Positions 1-9,505 of a stretch of DNA of 64,000 nt are shown piece after piece; within the stretch, counting starts at the first letter, position 1, and each line of letters begins with the position of its first letter. Position numbers and translations under genes: made by a program. The notes beneath the pieces were generated by a model. The model ran no database searches and was not told the DNA's origin. It saw only the letters and a program-made list of their open reading frames with translations. Source of the stretch: Comamonas sp. lk. GTDB lineage: Bacteria > Pseudomonadota > Gammaproteobacteria > Burkholderiales > Burkholderiaceae_C. The stretch spans positions 1-64,000 of the forward strand of contig CAMELV010000006.1 of the NCBI GenBank assembly GCA_945925985.1, given 5' to 3'.

Positions 1-1
1 T

Positions 2-82
2 ATCTCAGCGCAGGACAGCCAGGTATTCAAGGCACTGAAGGTCAAGCCACCCAGTCAAACCCAGCAGATGAGCCTCTTGTAG
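2..82 (+). CDS. possible 3' end of an upstream gene (partial)
   Basis: A frame open from the window edge ends at a TAG 24 bases before the photolyase start codon. The 26 visible residues end in SQTQQMSLL, which reads like an ordinary protein C-terminus. A second plus-strand frame is also open here, so the choice rests only on the stop position and residue make-up. No family can be recognised from so little. If real, it would lie just upstream of the photolyase on the same strand. Confidence 0.3.
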   Translation: MSAQDSQVFKALKVKPPSQTQQMSLL

Positions 83-106
83 GGGCACGTTTTAACTCCG
101 AGTCCA

Positions 107-1684
107 ATGAAATCAGCCACTTGCGCGCGTAACTGTCGAAGACCGGTGGTCTGGTTCAAACGCGACTTGCGGGTTCACGACCATGCGCCGCTGGCCGCTG
201 CACTGGCGCATGCCGACGCGCTGGCCCTGTTTATTGTTGAGCCCGAATGGCTGCAAAGTCCCGAGTGCGATGGCAGCCACGTCGATTTTGCGTTGGCCTG
301 CTTGACTGAGCTGCGCGGCGATCTGGCTGCGCGCGGCCTGCCGCTGTTGGTGCGCGTCGGCTCTGCCGTGCCCGTGCTGGCGCAATTGCACGCCGAATTG
401 GCCTTCACCCACCTGCTCAGTCACGAAGAAACCGGTCCAGGATGGTCGTATGCGCGCGATCTGCGGGTTGCATCCTGGTGCAAAGCTAAGCGCATCCTGT
501 GGCAAGAGTTCACCCAGACCGGGGTGGTGCGTCGCCTGCGCAGCCGCACCGGCTGGGCACAACGTTGGCAAGCGCGCATGGATGCGCCTTTGCAGTTGCT
601 GAACGGCACATTTACCCCCGCTGTGCCCCTAGATCAACCTGAGTTACCCACACTGGCCGGCTTGGGGCTTTCACCACACGGCAAAGCCCTGCAAACGGCC
701 GGCGAGAAGGCTGCACGGCAGATGCTGAAGAGTTTTTTGCAAGTGCGCGGCTACGACTACCGCAAGACACTCTCGAGCCCCTTGAGCGCCGAAGAAGGCT
801 GTAGCCGCCTGAGCCCTCACCTGGCCTTTGGCAGCTTGTCGATGCGCACCGTGCACCAGGCCACCGAAGTGGCCATTGGCAACACGCCCGACCGCGCACT
901 GGCCTATGCGTTACGCGGCTTTGCAGGGCGGCTGCGCTGGCACTGCCATTTCATGCAGAAGCTTGAAGACGAACCCAGCATTGAGTTTCGCAACTTTGCC
1001 CGTGTGTGCGACGGCCTGCGCGAGAACGACTTCAACGACGCCACCTTCACCGCTTGGTGCGAGGGTCGTACTGGCTACCCCATGGTGGACGCGTGCATGC
1101 GATCGCTGGTTGCGACCGGCTGGCTCAACTTCCGAATGCGGGCCATGCTCGTGAGCTTTGCCAGCTACCACCTGTGGCTGCACTGGCGGCAAACAGGCTT
1201 GTTTCTGGCGCGTCAGTTTCTGGACTACGAGCCCGGCATCCATTGGAGCCAGATGCAAATGCAAAGCGGCACCACCGGCATCAACACGCTGCGCATGTAT
1301 TCGCCCACCAAACAGGCCCAAGACCAGGATCCTGAGGGCCTGTTTATTCGCCGCTGGGTGCCCGAGCTCTCTAAAGTACCCCTGCCGTACCTTGCGACAC
1401 CGTGGAAGATGGACGAGTCTGTGCAGCGCGTAGCAGCTTGCGAGATCGGCGTGGACTACCCGCAGCCCATCGTCGATGACAAGGCAGCGATGAAGGCAGC
1501 CAAAGACCGCATGTATGGCCTGCGTCAAACACAACAATCGCGTGAAGAAGCCGGTGCCGTGCTCGCCCGCCATGGCTCCCGAAAAAGCGGCTTGCCACCC
1601 TCAGGCCAACGGCGTAAAGCAGCGCCCAAGCGCAAGGTGGAAGCACCACCCACCCCGTCTGGGCAAGGCGACCTGTTTGCCTGA
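107..1684 (+). CDS. photolyase/cryptochrome family flavoprotein (FAD-binding)
   Basis: A 525-residue protein of the deoxyribodipyrimidine photolyase/cryptochrome family, which uses light and reduced FAD to split pyrimidine dimers or to sense light. The N-terminal alpha/beta domain opens with [16 protein letters not shown] (about residues 14-29). The helical FAD domain shows [11 protein letters not shown] (232-242), [13 protein letters not shown] (320-332), [10 protein letters not shown] (338-347) and IRRWVPEL (414-421), all typical of the family. The C-terminal 45 residues are basic and look disordered. A small DUF2256 gene follows 17 bases later, probably in the same transcript. Whether it repairs DNA or acts as a cryptochrome cannot be decided from these motifs. 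Confidence 0.9.
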   Translation: MKSATCARNCRRPVVWFKRDLRVHDHAPLAAALAHADALALFIVEPEWLQSPECDGSHVDFALACLTELRGDLAARGLPLLVRVGSAVPVLAQLHAELAFTHLLSHEETGPGWSYARDLRVASWCKAKRILWQEFTQTGVVRRLRSRTGWAQRWQARMDAPLQLLNGTFTPAVPLDQPELPTLAGLGLSPHGKALQTAGEKAARQMLKSFLQVRGYDYRKTLSSPLSAEEGCSRLSPHLAFGSLSMRTVHQATEVAIGNTPDRALAYALRGFAGRLRWHCHFMQKLEDEPSIEFRNFARVCDGLRENDFNDATFTAWCEGRTGYPMVDACMRSLVATGWLNFRMRAMLVSFASYHLWLHWRQTGLFLARQFLDYEPGIHWSQMQMQSGTTGINTLRMYSPTKQAQDQDPEGLFIRRWVPELSKVPLPYLATPWKMDESVQRVAACEIGVDYPQPIVDDKAAMKAAKDRMYGLRQTQQSREEAGAVLARHGSRKSGLPPSGQRRKAAPKRKVEAPPTPSGQGDLFA

Positions 1685-1701
1685 ACCGCAAAACCGAACC
1701 T

Positions 1702-1878
1702 ATGAAAAGCGACTTCAAAGGCAATAAACAAGTGCTGCCCAGCAAGCTCTGCGCAGTGTGCGGGCGCACCATGACGTGGCGCAAGGCATGGGCTAAGAAT
1801 TGGGAATCGGTGTTGTACTGCTCCGATGCCTGCCGAGCGAAGAAAGACAAACGCAGCCAAGCGATTGAGGCCCCTTGA
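1702..1878 (+). CDS. DUF2256 family small zinc-ribbon-like protein
   Basis: A 58-residue protein ([10 protein letters not shown] start, ending RSQAIEAP). It has two cysteine pairs, CAVC near residues 17-20 and CSDAC near residues 40-44, with tryptophan-rich [12 protein letters not shown] between them. This is the DUF2256 pattern, probably a small metal-binding fold. The family is known to sit beside photolyase/cryptochrome genes, and here it begins 17 bases after the photolyase stop. Its function is unknown; a role as accessory to the flavoprotein is inferred from position only. It is easily missed because of its size. Confidence 0.85.
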   Translation: MKSDFKGNKQVLPSKLCAVCGRTMTWRKAWAKNWESVLYCSDACRAKKDKRSQAIEAP

Positions 1879-1902
1879 CTGTGCGGGTTACTCAAAAAAA
1901 GA

Positions 1903-3051
1903 TCAGGTGCGCCACAGCGCATGGCGGGTAGCGACCGCGCCCGGTAATATGTTGGACTGAATCTGCGACGGGTCCAGTCCAAACTGGCGCTGCACGATGG
2001 GGACCATGACCGATCGCAGGTCAATGGTGGGTTTCAGGTCGCGCCCCTCAAACAATTGCCCGCCGGCCAGTCCCGGCCAGTCGGTAAGAACCGTGCCGCC
2101 CGCGACGCGACCACCGGCAATGAAAGCAACGCCGCCCGTACCGTGGTCAGTGCCACCTGAGCCATTGAAACGCGCCGAACGGCCAAACTCGGTCATGACC
2201 AGCACGGTGGTGTTTGACCATTGGGCTCCCAAGCCGTCGCGTAACGCCGCCAGCGTGTCATCGAGCCCAACCAGCAAGCGCCCCAGCCTGGCGTGCTGGT
2301 TGACATGGGTGTCCCAGCCGCCGGCCTCCAGCCAGGCCACGCGTGGCCCTTTGGGGTCGGCCAGGAAGGCGCCGGCCTGTCGGGCTTGGCTGGCAAATGC
2401 GGGGCCGCCGTCCGCGCCCATGGCCATATCTTCCTGGACAGCGGCCTCGCCGAATGCGGCAGACAGTTGGGCGTCACCGCGGTACATCTGCGCCACCCGC
2501 GACATGAGGTCCTGGTCCACCGGCCGTCGCCGGTCTGGCGTCCAGGTGCTCGCGCCGTCGGCGCCGCGCAGTGCCAGCGGCATCGCGGCGGTGATGGCTA
2601 TCGCTCGCTTATCACTGGCCTGCAAAGCGCGGCCCAACCAGCCGGTACTTAGGACAAACGGCCGCTCGCCGCCACTTTCTAGCAATTGCTGAGCATCGAA
2701 ATGCGAGCGCTCTCGGTACGGGCTGGCGGTGGCATGCACCACCAGGAGCTCCTTGCGGGTGTACCAGCGGTGCAGATTTGACAGTGCTGGGTGCATGGAG
2801 AAGGTGGCGTCTAATGGCAGCGCCGCAGCGGCAGCGTCCTCGTCGGTCCGCAGCGCCGCCCAGGCCGGGTCGCCCTGAGCCGGAACCGCCGCCAGGCCGT
2901 CTAGCGCGCCGCGCAGCATCACCACAACAAGGCGTGGGCCCGCATCTTCACGGGTTGACGCAGGTGCGGCAAACACCATCCGGAGCGGGAGCAAGGCACC
3001 TGCCGCGCCCAGCAAGCGCAATCCAGCGCGACGGGTCAGCGTTGTCTGCAT
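1903..3051 (-). CDS. DUF1501 family secreted protein
   Basis: A 382-residue DUF1501 protein. The N-terminus has paired arginines (TRRAGLRLLG, residues 6-15) followed by a hydrophobic stretch ending FAAPAS, a Tat-like export signal. Inside are features common in the family: MLRGALDGL, SHFDAQQLLESG, a GGWDTHVNQH block and MTEFGRSARFNGSGGTDHG, which recall the alkaline phosphatase/sulfatase fold. It follows a DUF1800 gene by 4 bases, the usual partner. No enzymatic role is firmly known for the pair. The tight spacing places both at the tail of the gntR-led catabolic operon. Confidence 0.85.
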   Translation of the reverse strand: MQTTLTRRAGLRLLGAAGALLPLRMVFAAPASTREDAGPRLVVVMLRGALDGLAAVPAQGDPAWAALRTDEDAAAAALPLDATFSMHPALSNLHRWYTRKELLVVHATASPYRERSHFDAQQLLESGGERPFVLSTGWLGRALQASDKRAIAITAAMPLALRGADGASTWTPDRRRPVDQDLMSRVAQMYRGDAQLSAAFGEAAVQEDMAMGADGGPAFASQARQAGAFLADPKGPRVAWLEAGGWDTHVNQHARLGRLLVGLDDTLAALRDGLGAQWSNTTVLVMTEFGRSARFNGSGGTDHGTGGVAFIAGGRVAGGTVLTDWPGLAGGQLFEGRDLKPTIDLRSVMVPIVQRQFGLDPSQIQSNILPGAVATRHALWRT

Positions 3052-3055
3052 TCGC

Positions 3056-4402
3056 TTATCTCCTTTGAAACTCGGGACTCGCCAACGCCAATGCCAGTGC
3101 CTGTGCGCTGCTGTCTGCGTTGTCGATCTGTGTGCGCGAACTCTGACTCAGGTCTTCACCCCAGGCCAGACGCGCCAGGCCGCGGGCATCTGCAGCATGA
3201 CGGTTGAGGTCGCCAAAGCGGTCCGCCCACTGGACTCGCTTTCGCAGGGCATCAGCAGACAACCAGTCCTCGGCGCGGTCGGGCCAGCCCTGAGGGGATG
3301 GCGCCTGCGCGACCGCCTGACCCATGCTTTTTAATTCAACAACCGCACGCTCTACCGAGCCCAACGGTATTTTGAGCATGCGGTGGGCCGACAGCACCAG
3401 TTCATCGGGCCGCTTGAACTTGGGCGGGTTCGATGGGCTCCAGGCCAGGTCATGGCCGAACAGCGCCGAGGCTAACGCCATCAGATCACCACTGCTGTCG
3501 CGAAATCGACGTGCTACCCATTCCACCAAGGCGGCGGGCGGATCATCGGTCACAAAATGTCGCGCCAGCTTGGTCGCCACAAAACTGGCGCACGCTGGGT
3601 GGCGGCTCAGGTCATCGAGCAGTTGGTCGAGTGCCTGTGGCCCTTCGGCGTACCGTTTGCCAAGAATGGTCTTAGGGCCCGGCTGGTGCAGTGCCGGAAC
3701 GAACCCGGCCTTCCCGGCGGTTTGGGGGTTGACCGTCCAGCCAGTGAGCAGGTGTGCCGTCTGCGTCACATCCTGCTGCGTGTAACCACTGTTGACACCC
3801 AGGGTGTGCAGCTCAAGCAGCTCGCGCGCCAAGTTCTCATTCAGTCCTTTTTCGCGTAATTTGCCAGCGCGCGATTGCGGGCCGATCGACTGCGCATTGT
3901 CCAGATAAAGCAACATGGCGGGATGCACAACAGCGGCGCGCAAGAGCTCCTTGAAACTGCCAAAGGCATGGGGCCGGATCGCCTCGTATTCGTGCGGCCA
4001 AACCAGGGCGATCATGGTGCCCTTGGTCGACGCCACACAAAAATGGTTGGCCCAGAAGTTCACCCAACGCTCGGCGACGGGGGTGGGCGTCGCAATGGCG
4101 TGCTGCCAGCGCCGATGCAAGCCCCTCACATTGGTCTTGCGCAGCGTCAGTCGGGATGGCGTCATTGGCCCCAGGTCATCGTCTGCTTTACCGCCAGGCT
4201 CAACCGGCTTGGCCGCCAGCGCGGTCTTGAGAACTTCGCGTGTCAACTGGAGTGCCGCCACGCTGTCAATCAGACCGCCAGTATCCATTGCCACCGGCTG
4301 CTTGAACTGCTCGAGCACCCAGCCGCGGGGGTCGGACTGTAAGGCGCTCAGGCTGGACTCTGAGTAACCGAAGCGGTGGGACGCGATGGCAGCAGCTTTC
4401 AT
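3056..4402 (-). CDS. DUF1800 family protein
   Basis: A 448-residue DUF1800 protein, the standard partner of DUF1501. Family hallmarks are visible: RWVNFWANHFCV, LNENLARELLELHTLGV and YTQQDVTQTAHLLTGWTV. There is no clear cleavable signal peptide at MKAAAIASHRFGYSESSLSA. The start codon lies 4 bases after the deacylase stop and the stop lies 4 bases before the DUF1501 start, so the three genes are very likely co-translated. Function is unknown; a cell-envelope or secreted complex with DUF1501 is the usual guess. Confidence 0.85.
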   Translation of the reverse strand: MKAAAIASHRFGYSESSLSALQSDPRGWVLEQFKQPVAMDTGGLIDSVAALQLTREVLKTALAAKPVEPGGKADDDLGPMTPSRLTLRKTNVRGLHRRWQHAIATPTPVAERWVNFWANHFCVASTKGTMIALVWPHEYEAIRPHAFGSFKELLRAAVVHPAMLLYLDNAQSIGPQSRAGKLREKGLNENLARELLELHTLGVNSGYTQQDVTQTAHLLTGWTVNPQTAGKAGFVPALHQPGPKTILGKRYAEGPQALDQLLDDLSRHPACASFVATKLARHFVTDDPPAALVEWVARRFRDSSGDLMALASALFGHDLAWSPSNPPKFKRPDELVLSAHRMLKIPLGSVERAVVELKSMGQAVAQAPSPQGWPDRAEDWLSADALRKRVQWADRFGDLNRHAADARGLARLAWGEDLSQSSRTQIDNADSSAQALALALASPEFQRR

Positions 4403-4406
4403 ACCG

Positions 4407-5429
4407 CTACAGCAAGCTAGCGCGGTCTATCGGTGTACCCACCACGAACACGCAGTCACCCTGTTCAGTAATGGGTATCGCCTTGGTCACCACCACAAAG
4501 CCGTCGGTAGGGGAGCGCAGCAGCTCGGCCGGGCGGTCGGGGCGGTCCATGAACCAGAGTCGGCCCACCGGCTGGCCAGCCACCACAGGGTCACCGGGCT
4601 CCAACATGGCCTCAAACATACCGTCTTCGGGCGACACCACAATGTTGCGCGCGTCGCGCCCGTCGATGATGACCGCCGGTGGCAGGCCCATGCCGGCACG
4701 GGTCTGGACCTGGCCTTTCTGCACACCCACGTGGCGAAGTACGTTGTTCAGGCCATCCCAGGCCAGCCGGTGGATGGGCGCCGGGGTACGGCCGCCACCA
4801 CCCAGCTCGGTGGTGATCACCAGCTTGCCCTGGTTTTCGGCTTCCACCGGCAGCAGGCCGTTGCCGTTGATGTCAATGTAGAGGTAATGGTGGTCTGAGC
4901 ACCAGGCCTCCATGGCTTCCAGCATGGCTTTGCGCTGGGCCGGGTTGTCAACCACGTGCATGTGCGAGCAGGGCAGGAAATAAGCGCTTCGGCCACCCGA
5001 GTGCATGTCAATCACCACATCGGCCATGGGAAACAGCGCGCGGGTCAGGTAGTCAGCCAGCTGCTCATGCGGCGGGCCGTCGGGGCGGCCTGGGAAGGAG
5101 CGGTTGAAGTTGGCGCCCGAGGGCCAATTGCGGGTGTTGCCCTTGGAAGCAGTCGGTGACAACACCGGGATGACGATCACCCGGCCCGTCACCTGGTCCG
5201 GCTGCAACTCTTGGAGCAGGCGCATGGCGGCGACCTGGCCTTCGTACTCGTCGCCATGGTTGCCGGCCAGCACCAGCACGGTGGGCCCGTCGCCCTGCGC
5301 AATGCAGCCGATGTGGATGAAGGTACTGGCCCAACCGGCGGTGTTGGTGATCTTGTTGATGCGCAGGTGGCCGATCTGCTTGCCGGGGGCGTGCAGATCG
5401 ATGCTGCAGGAAACCGTAGAGGGGCTCAT
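4407..5429 (-). CDS. succinylglutamate desuccinylase/aspartoacylase family deacylase (copy 1)
   Basis: A zinc-dependent amidohydrolase of the AstE/aspartoacylase family (M14-like fold) that removes an acyl group from an N-acyl amine. It has 340 residues from the chosen start. The zinc triad is visible: H58 and E61 in GNHGDEYEG, and H143 in DMHSGG. The start at MSPSTVSC is preferred over one 10 codons upstream because GGAGG lies 7 bases before it. A paralogue with the same motifs lies at 12493-13515. It sits between a CocE hydrolase and the DUF1800 gene. The exact acyl group and amine are unknown. Confidence 0.88.
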   Translation of the reverse strand: MSPSTVSCSIDLHAPGKQIGHLRINKITNTAGWASTFIHIGCIAQGDGPTVLVLAGNHGDEYEGQVAAMRLLQELQPDQVTGRVIVIPVLSPTASKGNTRNWPSGANFNRSFPGRPDGPPHEQLADYLTRALFPMADVVIDMHSGGRSAYFLPCSHMHVVDNPAQRKAMLEAMEAWCSDHHYLYIDINGNGLLPVEAENQGKLVITTELGGGGRTPAPIHRLAWDGLNNVLRHVGVQKGQVQTRAGMGLPPAVIIDGRDARNIVVSPEDGMFEAMLEPGDPVVAGQPVGRLWFMDRPDRPAELLRSPTDGFVVVTKAIPITEQGDCVFVVGTPIDRASLL

Positions 5430-5549
5430 GGGGTTGCCTCCAATTGGCGCATCGGACACTCGTGGGTCACATTCATGAGATTGTTTGACATTTGCTTATT
5501 CAAGAGATTTTTCATTTTATACAGACTGGTTGGCCATTGAGAACATCAC
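5430..5549 (-). other. AT-rich gap inside the minus-strand operon
   Basis: About 120 bases between the first CocE hydrolase and the deacylase. Positions 5470-5530 are clearly richer in A and T than the flanking genes (for example TATAAAATGAAAAATC on the minus strand). A GGAGG ribosome-binding site for the deacylase lies at the far end. An internal promoter is plausible, but no clean -35/-10 pair was found. Confidence 0.4.
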
Positions 5550-7472
5550 TCATGCCGACGCGCCGTGGTCGGCCTTCGGAATCACCGGCAACATGATGTG
5601 GGACGGGTGCGCAGCGTCGGAATACACCCGCTGCTCGGCTGGGACCGTGTGGGTATGGCGCCCCATGGGTTCGCCGGTGTTGGGGTTGAGGTCAAGTCGC
5701 GGCCAGTTCGAAGAAGAAATGTCGACCCGGATACGATGGCCCCGGTCAAAGAGATTACTGGTAGGCGGCAGCACGATGGTCACCGGCACCACCTCACCCG
5801 GGCTGAGAAACACTTCTTTGTCATAGCCCTCACGGTAACGGCAACGGATGATGGAGTCATTGATCAGCATGTCAAAACCCGCCGGGTAGTCTTCATTGGC
5901 AGGGTGCACATCGATCAGCTTGGCGGTGAAGTCCGTGTCGAGTGCACTCGAGGAGATCCAAAGGTGCACCGTCATCGGTCCTGTCACCTCCACCGCGTCT
6001 GTGAGTGGCGGCGTCTGGAACACGAGCACATCGGCGCGGTCGGCCAGGCGCGGGTAGGGCGCCTCTGAGCCAAAAAACTCGGGCGCCTCCTTTTGGTCTA
6101 CCGGACCGGGGGACAGCAGGTCGCGCAGGCGCAGCACCGGGCTCAGCAGTCGAGCCCAGGCCTGCTCCATGCCAGCGCCGCCAGCCGGCAACTCACCGAT
6201 GGCGCAGTACAGGCCGCCCAATGTGGGGACCGGGTGCGCCGGGTCATAGGTAAATTGGCGTGCTGCTTCATCCGGTCCCGGCCCCTGGGTCGACAGGCTA
6301 CCGTCGCCCCGCAGGAAATAGGGGGTCGGCACAGCACGGTCTAAGGGCCAGGCCTGTTCATCACGCCAGCAGCCGCCGTGGTCAAGCTTGCCCTGGGGCG
6401 TCTTGCGGCCCGAGCCGCCACCCATCACGAAAATCCGAACCGGCGCCTCATCGGCCGGCTGGCCGGTGGCATCGTCGGGCAACCAGCGCGAAAAGTACGC
6501 CAATTGCTCTTCAAAGTACCGATTCACGCCCCACACACTCTGCGGCCCGAAGTCGACCTGGTGGCAATAGCTGGCCTCGCCTCGCATGCCAACATGGCTC
6601 CAGGGGCCGACGATCAGGCGCATCGGTGACTTTTTCAGGCGCGTCATGGCCGTGAAGTATTCGGTGTCGGCAGCCGGAAACGGGTCATACCAACCCGTCG
6701 ACATCGTGACCGGAATATCGGCGTGTTGCTCCCAAAACTTGGTGTAGTTGTGTTCGACCCGATCCCAGTAGCTGTCGTAACCGCCCCGCGTGTAGTAGTC
6801 CAGCAGCGAGGCCTCCAGCTCCGGCGTATGCCGCAGCGCCGTCTGGCCGGCTTTCCAAGGGGTCGCCCGAAACATTTGACGCAGGTTGCGCAGGTTGTCC
6901 CACACCTCAGCTGACTTGACTGGATCGTCCCGCACCCGCTGGTCATCCTGCGCGTGGATGAACAAGGCCCAGAACATGTGCTGCTGCATGGCGCCGCCCT
7001 CACGGCACTGGTTCTGGAAACTGTTGGTGGGCACCACATCGGGCCAGATGGCGGTCAGGTTTTTCGGCGCTTCAATGGCCGTGCGCACCTGCGTGATGGC
7101 CGCATAGGAACTGCCCACCGTACCGATACGGCCGTTGCTCCAGGGCTGGCTGCCGATCCAGTCACAAATGTCCGCCCCGTCGCGCCCGGTATGGGGCGTG
7201 GCCGCGTGGTAGTACACGCCTGAGGCGTCCGACCGGTAACGGTCGCGCAGGTCGATCAGCACTACGTTGTAACCTTTAGGCACAAAATAGTCTGCGATCT
7301 CACTGTAGCGCCGGTCGGTCTTGTCATAGGGCGTGTGCAACATGATCGTCGGAAAGCGACTCTCTACAAAGGCGCCGTGTCTCGCTGGTCGGTAGATGTC
7401 AAACGCGAGCCGGACGCCATCCCGCATCGGGACCATGACATCCTTGGAAAGGTTGACGCCGTAGGTACTCAT
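5550..7472 (-). CDS. CocE/NonD family hydrolase (copy 1)
   Basis: A 640-residue alpha/beta hydrolase of the X-Pro dipeptidyl-peptidase S15 / cocaine esterase / alpha-amino-acid ester hydrolase group, which cleaves esters or amides. The N-terminal part has MRDGVRLAFDIYRP and TPYDKTDRR. The nucleophile is S122 in GTVGSSYAAITQ. The C-terminal part (from about residue 440) fits the family jelly-roll domain, with PLTDAVEVTGPMTVHLWISS and FDRGHRIRVDISSSNWPR. No signal peptide is seen, so it probably acts in the cytoplasm. A second family member lies at 10353-12341. Placement beside deacylase, SDR and enolase-superfamily genes suggests an early hydrolytic step. Confidence 0.88.
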   Translation of the reverse strand: MSTYGVNLSKDVMVPMRDGVRLAFDIYRPARHGAFVESRFPTIMLHTPYDKTDRRYSEIADYFVPKGYNVVLIDLRDRYRSDASGVYYHAATPHTGRDGADICDWIGSQPWSNGRIGTVGSSYAAITQVRTAIEAPKNLTAIWPDVVPTNSFQNQCREGGAMQQHMFWALFIHAQDDQRVRDDPVKSAEVWDNLRNLRQMFRATPWKAGQTALRHTPELEASLLDYYTRGGYDSYWDRVEHNYTKFWEQHADIPVTMSTGWYDPFPAADTEYFTAMTRLKKSPMRLIVGPWSHVGMRGEASYCHQVDFGPQSVWGVNRYFEEQLAYFSRWLPDDATGQPADEAPVRIFVMGGGSGRKTPQGKLDHGGCWRDEQAWPLDRAVPTPYFLRGDGSLSTQGPGPDEAARQFTYDPAHPVPTLGGLYCAIGELPAGGAGMEQAWARLLSPVLRLRDLLSPGPVDQKEAPEFFGSEAPYPRLADRADVLVFQTPPLTDAVEVTGPMTVHLWISSSALDTDFTAKLIDVHPANEDYPAGFDMLINDSIIRCRYREGYDKEVFLSPGEVVPVTIVLPPTSNLFDRGHRIRVDISSSNWPRLDLNPNTGEPMGRHTHTVPAEQRVYSDAAHPSHIMLPVIPKADHGASA

Positions 7473-7494
7473 AAAACCCCTTACTGCATTGCGT

Positions 7495-8259
7495 TCAGAT
7501 GGCGATGGTCATGCCACCGTCGATCACCATCACCTGCCCGGTCATGAAAGCCGAGGCCTCGCTGGCCAGAAAAACAGCGGCGCCCATCAGGTCCTCCGGT
7601 GAACCCCAGCGCTTCATAGGGGTGCGGTTGCTTATCCAGTCGTACTTGCCTGGCTGCGCCCGGAACACGGTGTTGATGTCCGTGGCCATGTAGCCCGGCG
7701 CGATGCAGTTGACCGTGACGCCCTGCGTCGCCAATTCAGAGGCCATGCCACGGGCGAGTCCTTCCAAGCCGGCCTTGGCCGTGATGTAGGGCGTGTTGGT
7801 GCCGCGGCCAATGCGGGCATTGACGGATGAGATCATCACGATGCGGCCCCAGCCCTGCGCCGCCATACCGACGGCCGCCTTGCGCGACAGGCGAAAACAT
7901 GAATCGAGCGCCACGTTCATTGACAGTCGCCAGTCATCGTCAGAGATATCGAAAAAGTCACGCGGCACGCCAAAGGCGGCATTGTTGATCAGGATGTCAA
8001 GCTTGCCGTAACGAGCGACGATGTCGTCGATGGCTGCATCAGCGGTCGGCCGGTCGCACACATCGAAGGCAGCGATGGCCGCCCGGCCCCCTGCCGCCTC
8101 GATCTCAGCGCACCGGGCCGCCAGTGTGGCGGCGTCGCGGCCGTTCAGAACGACCAAAGCCCCGGCATCCGCCAGGGCCCGGGCCATGGCGAAGCCCAAG
8201 CCACGTGATGCACCAGTCACCAGCGCAACGCGCCCCTTCAGAGAAAAAAGCGGACTCAT
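7495..8259 (-). CDS. SDR family oxidoreductase (copy 1)
   Basis: A 254-residue short-chain dehydrogenase/reductase. The nucleotide-binding loop TGASRGLG is at residues 15-22, the NNAAFG motif near 92-97, the catalytic serine at 144-145, and Y158-x3-K162. These are the classical SDR elements. It lies 22 bases from the CocE gene and 47 bases from the enolase-superfamily gene on the same strand. By analogy with sugar-acid pathways it may oxidise the product of that dehydratase or racemase. Substrate and cofactor preference are not determined. Confidence 0.88.
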   Translation of the reverse strand: MSPLFSLKGRVALVTGASRGLGFAMARALADAGALVVLNGRDAATLAARCAEIEAAGGRAAIAAFDVCDRPTADAAIDDIVARYGKLDILINNAAFGVPRDFFDISDDDWRLSMNVALDSCFRLSRKAAVGMAAQGWGRIVMISSVNARIGRGTNTPYITAKAGLEGLARGMASELATQGVTVNCIAPGYMATDINTVFRAQPGKYDWISNRTPMKRWGSPEDLMGAAVFLASEASAFMTGQVMVIDGGMTIAI

Positions 8260-8306
8260 CAGACGCCACCTCCGGTTTTGGTCAAGGGCCTTGTTCAGTG
8301 TCCTGT

Positions 8307-9491
8307 TCAGGCGGCAAAAAATGGTGCGGCATCTGGCGTGTAGCGGGCCACGCCAGCCGGATCAAGTTCTATCCCGAGCCCTGGCTTATTGGGGATTGGC
8401 AGCATGCCATCGGCGTCAAGCACAAAGGGTTCACGCAGAATGCCGTCCACGTAGGGGCTGCCTCCAATGAACTCCACCAGGTCTACACCTGGGAAGGCGG
8501 TAGCCAATTGCAGGTCGGCAGCAACGCCCAGGGCGGTGTTCCAGCCGTGGCCCACATAACGCACGCCATGGTCCTGTGCCATCCAGACAATGCGGCGCTG
8601 TTCGCTGATGCCGCCGACCTTGGTGACATCGGGTTGCACGATGTCAAAGGCGCCGCGCTCTAGCCAGGGCAGAAATGACTGGCGTCGCGTCAGCACCTCT
8701 CCGCCCGCAATCGGCACCGGGCTGGCGCGTCGGAGGATACAAAAATCTTCCAGCGCGTCGGGCTTGAGGGCCTCTTCGAACCAGCCCACTTGGTAGTCGG
8801 CCAGCATCTCGGCCGAGCGCAGCGCCCATTTAAGGCCCTGCGGCCAGTGGGCGTCGCTGGCGCCAGGGTCTACAAACAGCTGGACATCTGGGCCCAGAGC
8901 GTCCCGGGTAGCGGCAATGATGGCGCGGTCCAGGCCCGCGTCATTCGTCCTGCCGAACGGGCCCCAACCCACCTTGAAGGCCTTGAAGCCCCGGGCCTTG
9001 TAGGGCGCCACGACGTCGTGCATGCGTTCGGGCATCTCCATCAACAGCGAGCAATAGGGGCGAACACGCTCAATGTAGCGGCCGCCCAGCAAGCTACCCA
9101 CCGACAAGCCGGTCGCCTTGCCAAGAATGTCCCACAGTGCGATGTCGATACCGCTGATGGTGTGCGTCAAGGTGCCGCCACGCCCCATCCAGAAGGTGTT
9201 CTGGTGCAGTTTTTCCGTCACCCGCTCCGGTTGCAGTGCGTTTTCACCTAAAAACAAGGGCTCAAGCACTTTCAGTGCGGCCTGCACCAGCCGGCCGTCG
9301 GTAAAGACACTGCCATAGCCCGTGATGCCGGCGTCCGTGTGGACCGCGATGAGCGCGTGAATGGAGTCCTCCGGCCTGATTTCGGCGGACCAACCCCCTT
9401 TGGGGCTCTCGCCAAACAGGGACGCCGCCACGATCGAACGAATCCGCACTGGCGGCAGAGTGGTCGATGGGGGTTGGCTCGATGGCACCAT
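8307..9491 (-). CDS. mandelate racemase/muconate lactonizing enzyme family protein (copy 1)
   Basis: A 394-residue enolase-superfamily enzyme, which abstracts a proton alpha to a carboxylate and then racemises or dehydrates. Visible active-site candidates are K173 in AFKVGWGP, the metal-ligand series D208 (FVDPG), the EE pair at 239-240 (WFEEAL) and E265 (GGEVLT), and H315 (VGHGWN). The usual WxEEP motif reads WFEEA here. The KVGWGPFGR segment resembles KFGWGPIGR of the paralogue at 20589. It lies 14 bases downstream of gntR. Sugar-acid dehydratase is the favoured guess. Confidence 0.86.
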   Translation of the reverse strand: MVPSSQPPSTTLPPVRIRSIVAASLFGESPKGGWSAEIRPEDSIHALIAVHTDAGITGYGSVFTDGRLVQAALKVLEPLFLGENALQPERVTEKLHQNTFWMGRGGTLTHTISGIDIALWDILGKATGLSVGSLLGGRYIERVRPYCSLLMEMPERMHDVVAPYKARGFKAFKVGWGPFGRTNDAGLDRAIIAATRDALGPDVQLFVDPGASDAHWPQGLKWALRSAEMLADYQVGWFEEALKPDALEDFCILRRASPVPIAGGEVLTRRQSFLPWLERGAFDIVQPDVTKVGGISEQRRIVWMAQDHGVRYVGHGWNTALGVAADLQLATAFPGVDLVEFIGGSPYVDGILREPFVLDADGMLPIPNKPGLGIELDPAGVARYTPDAAPFFAA

Positions 9492-9505
9492 TGGGACTCC
9501 TTATC

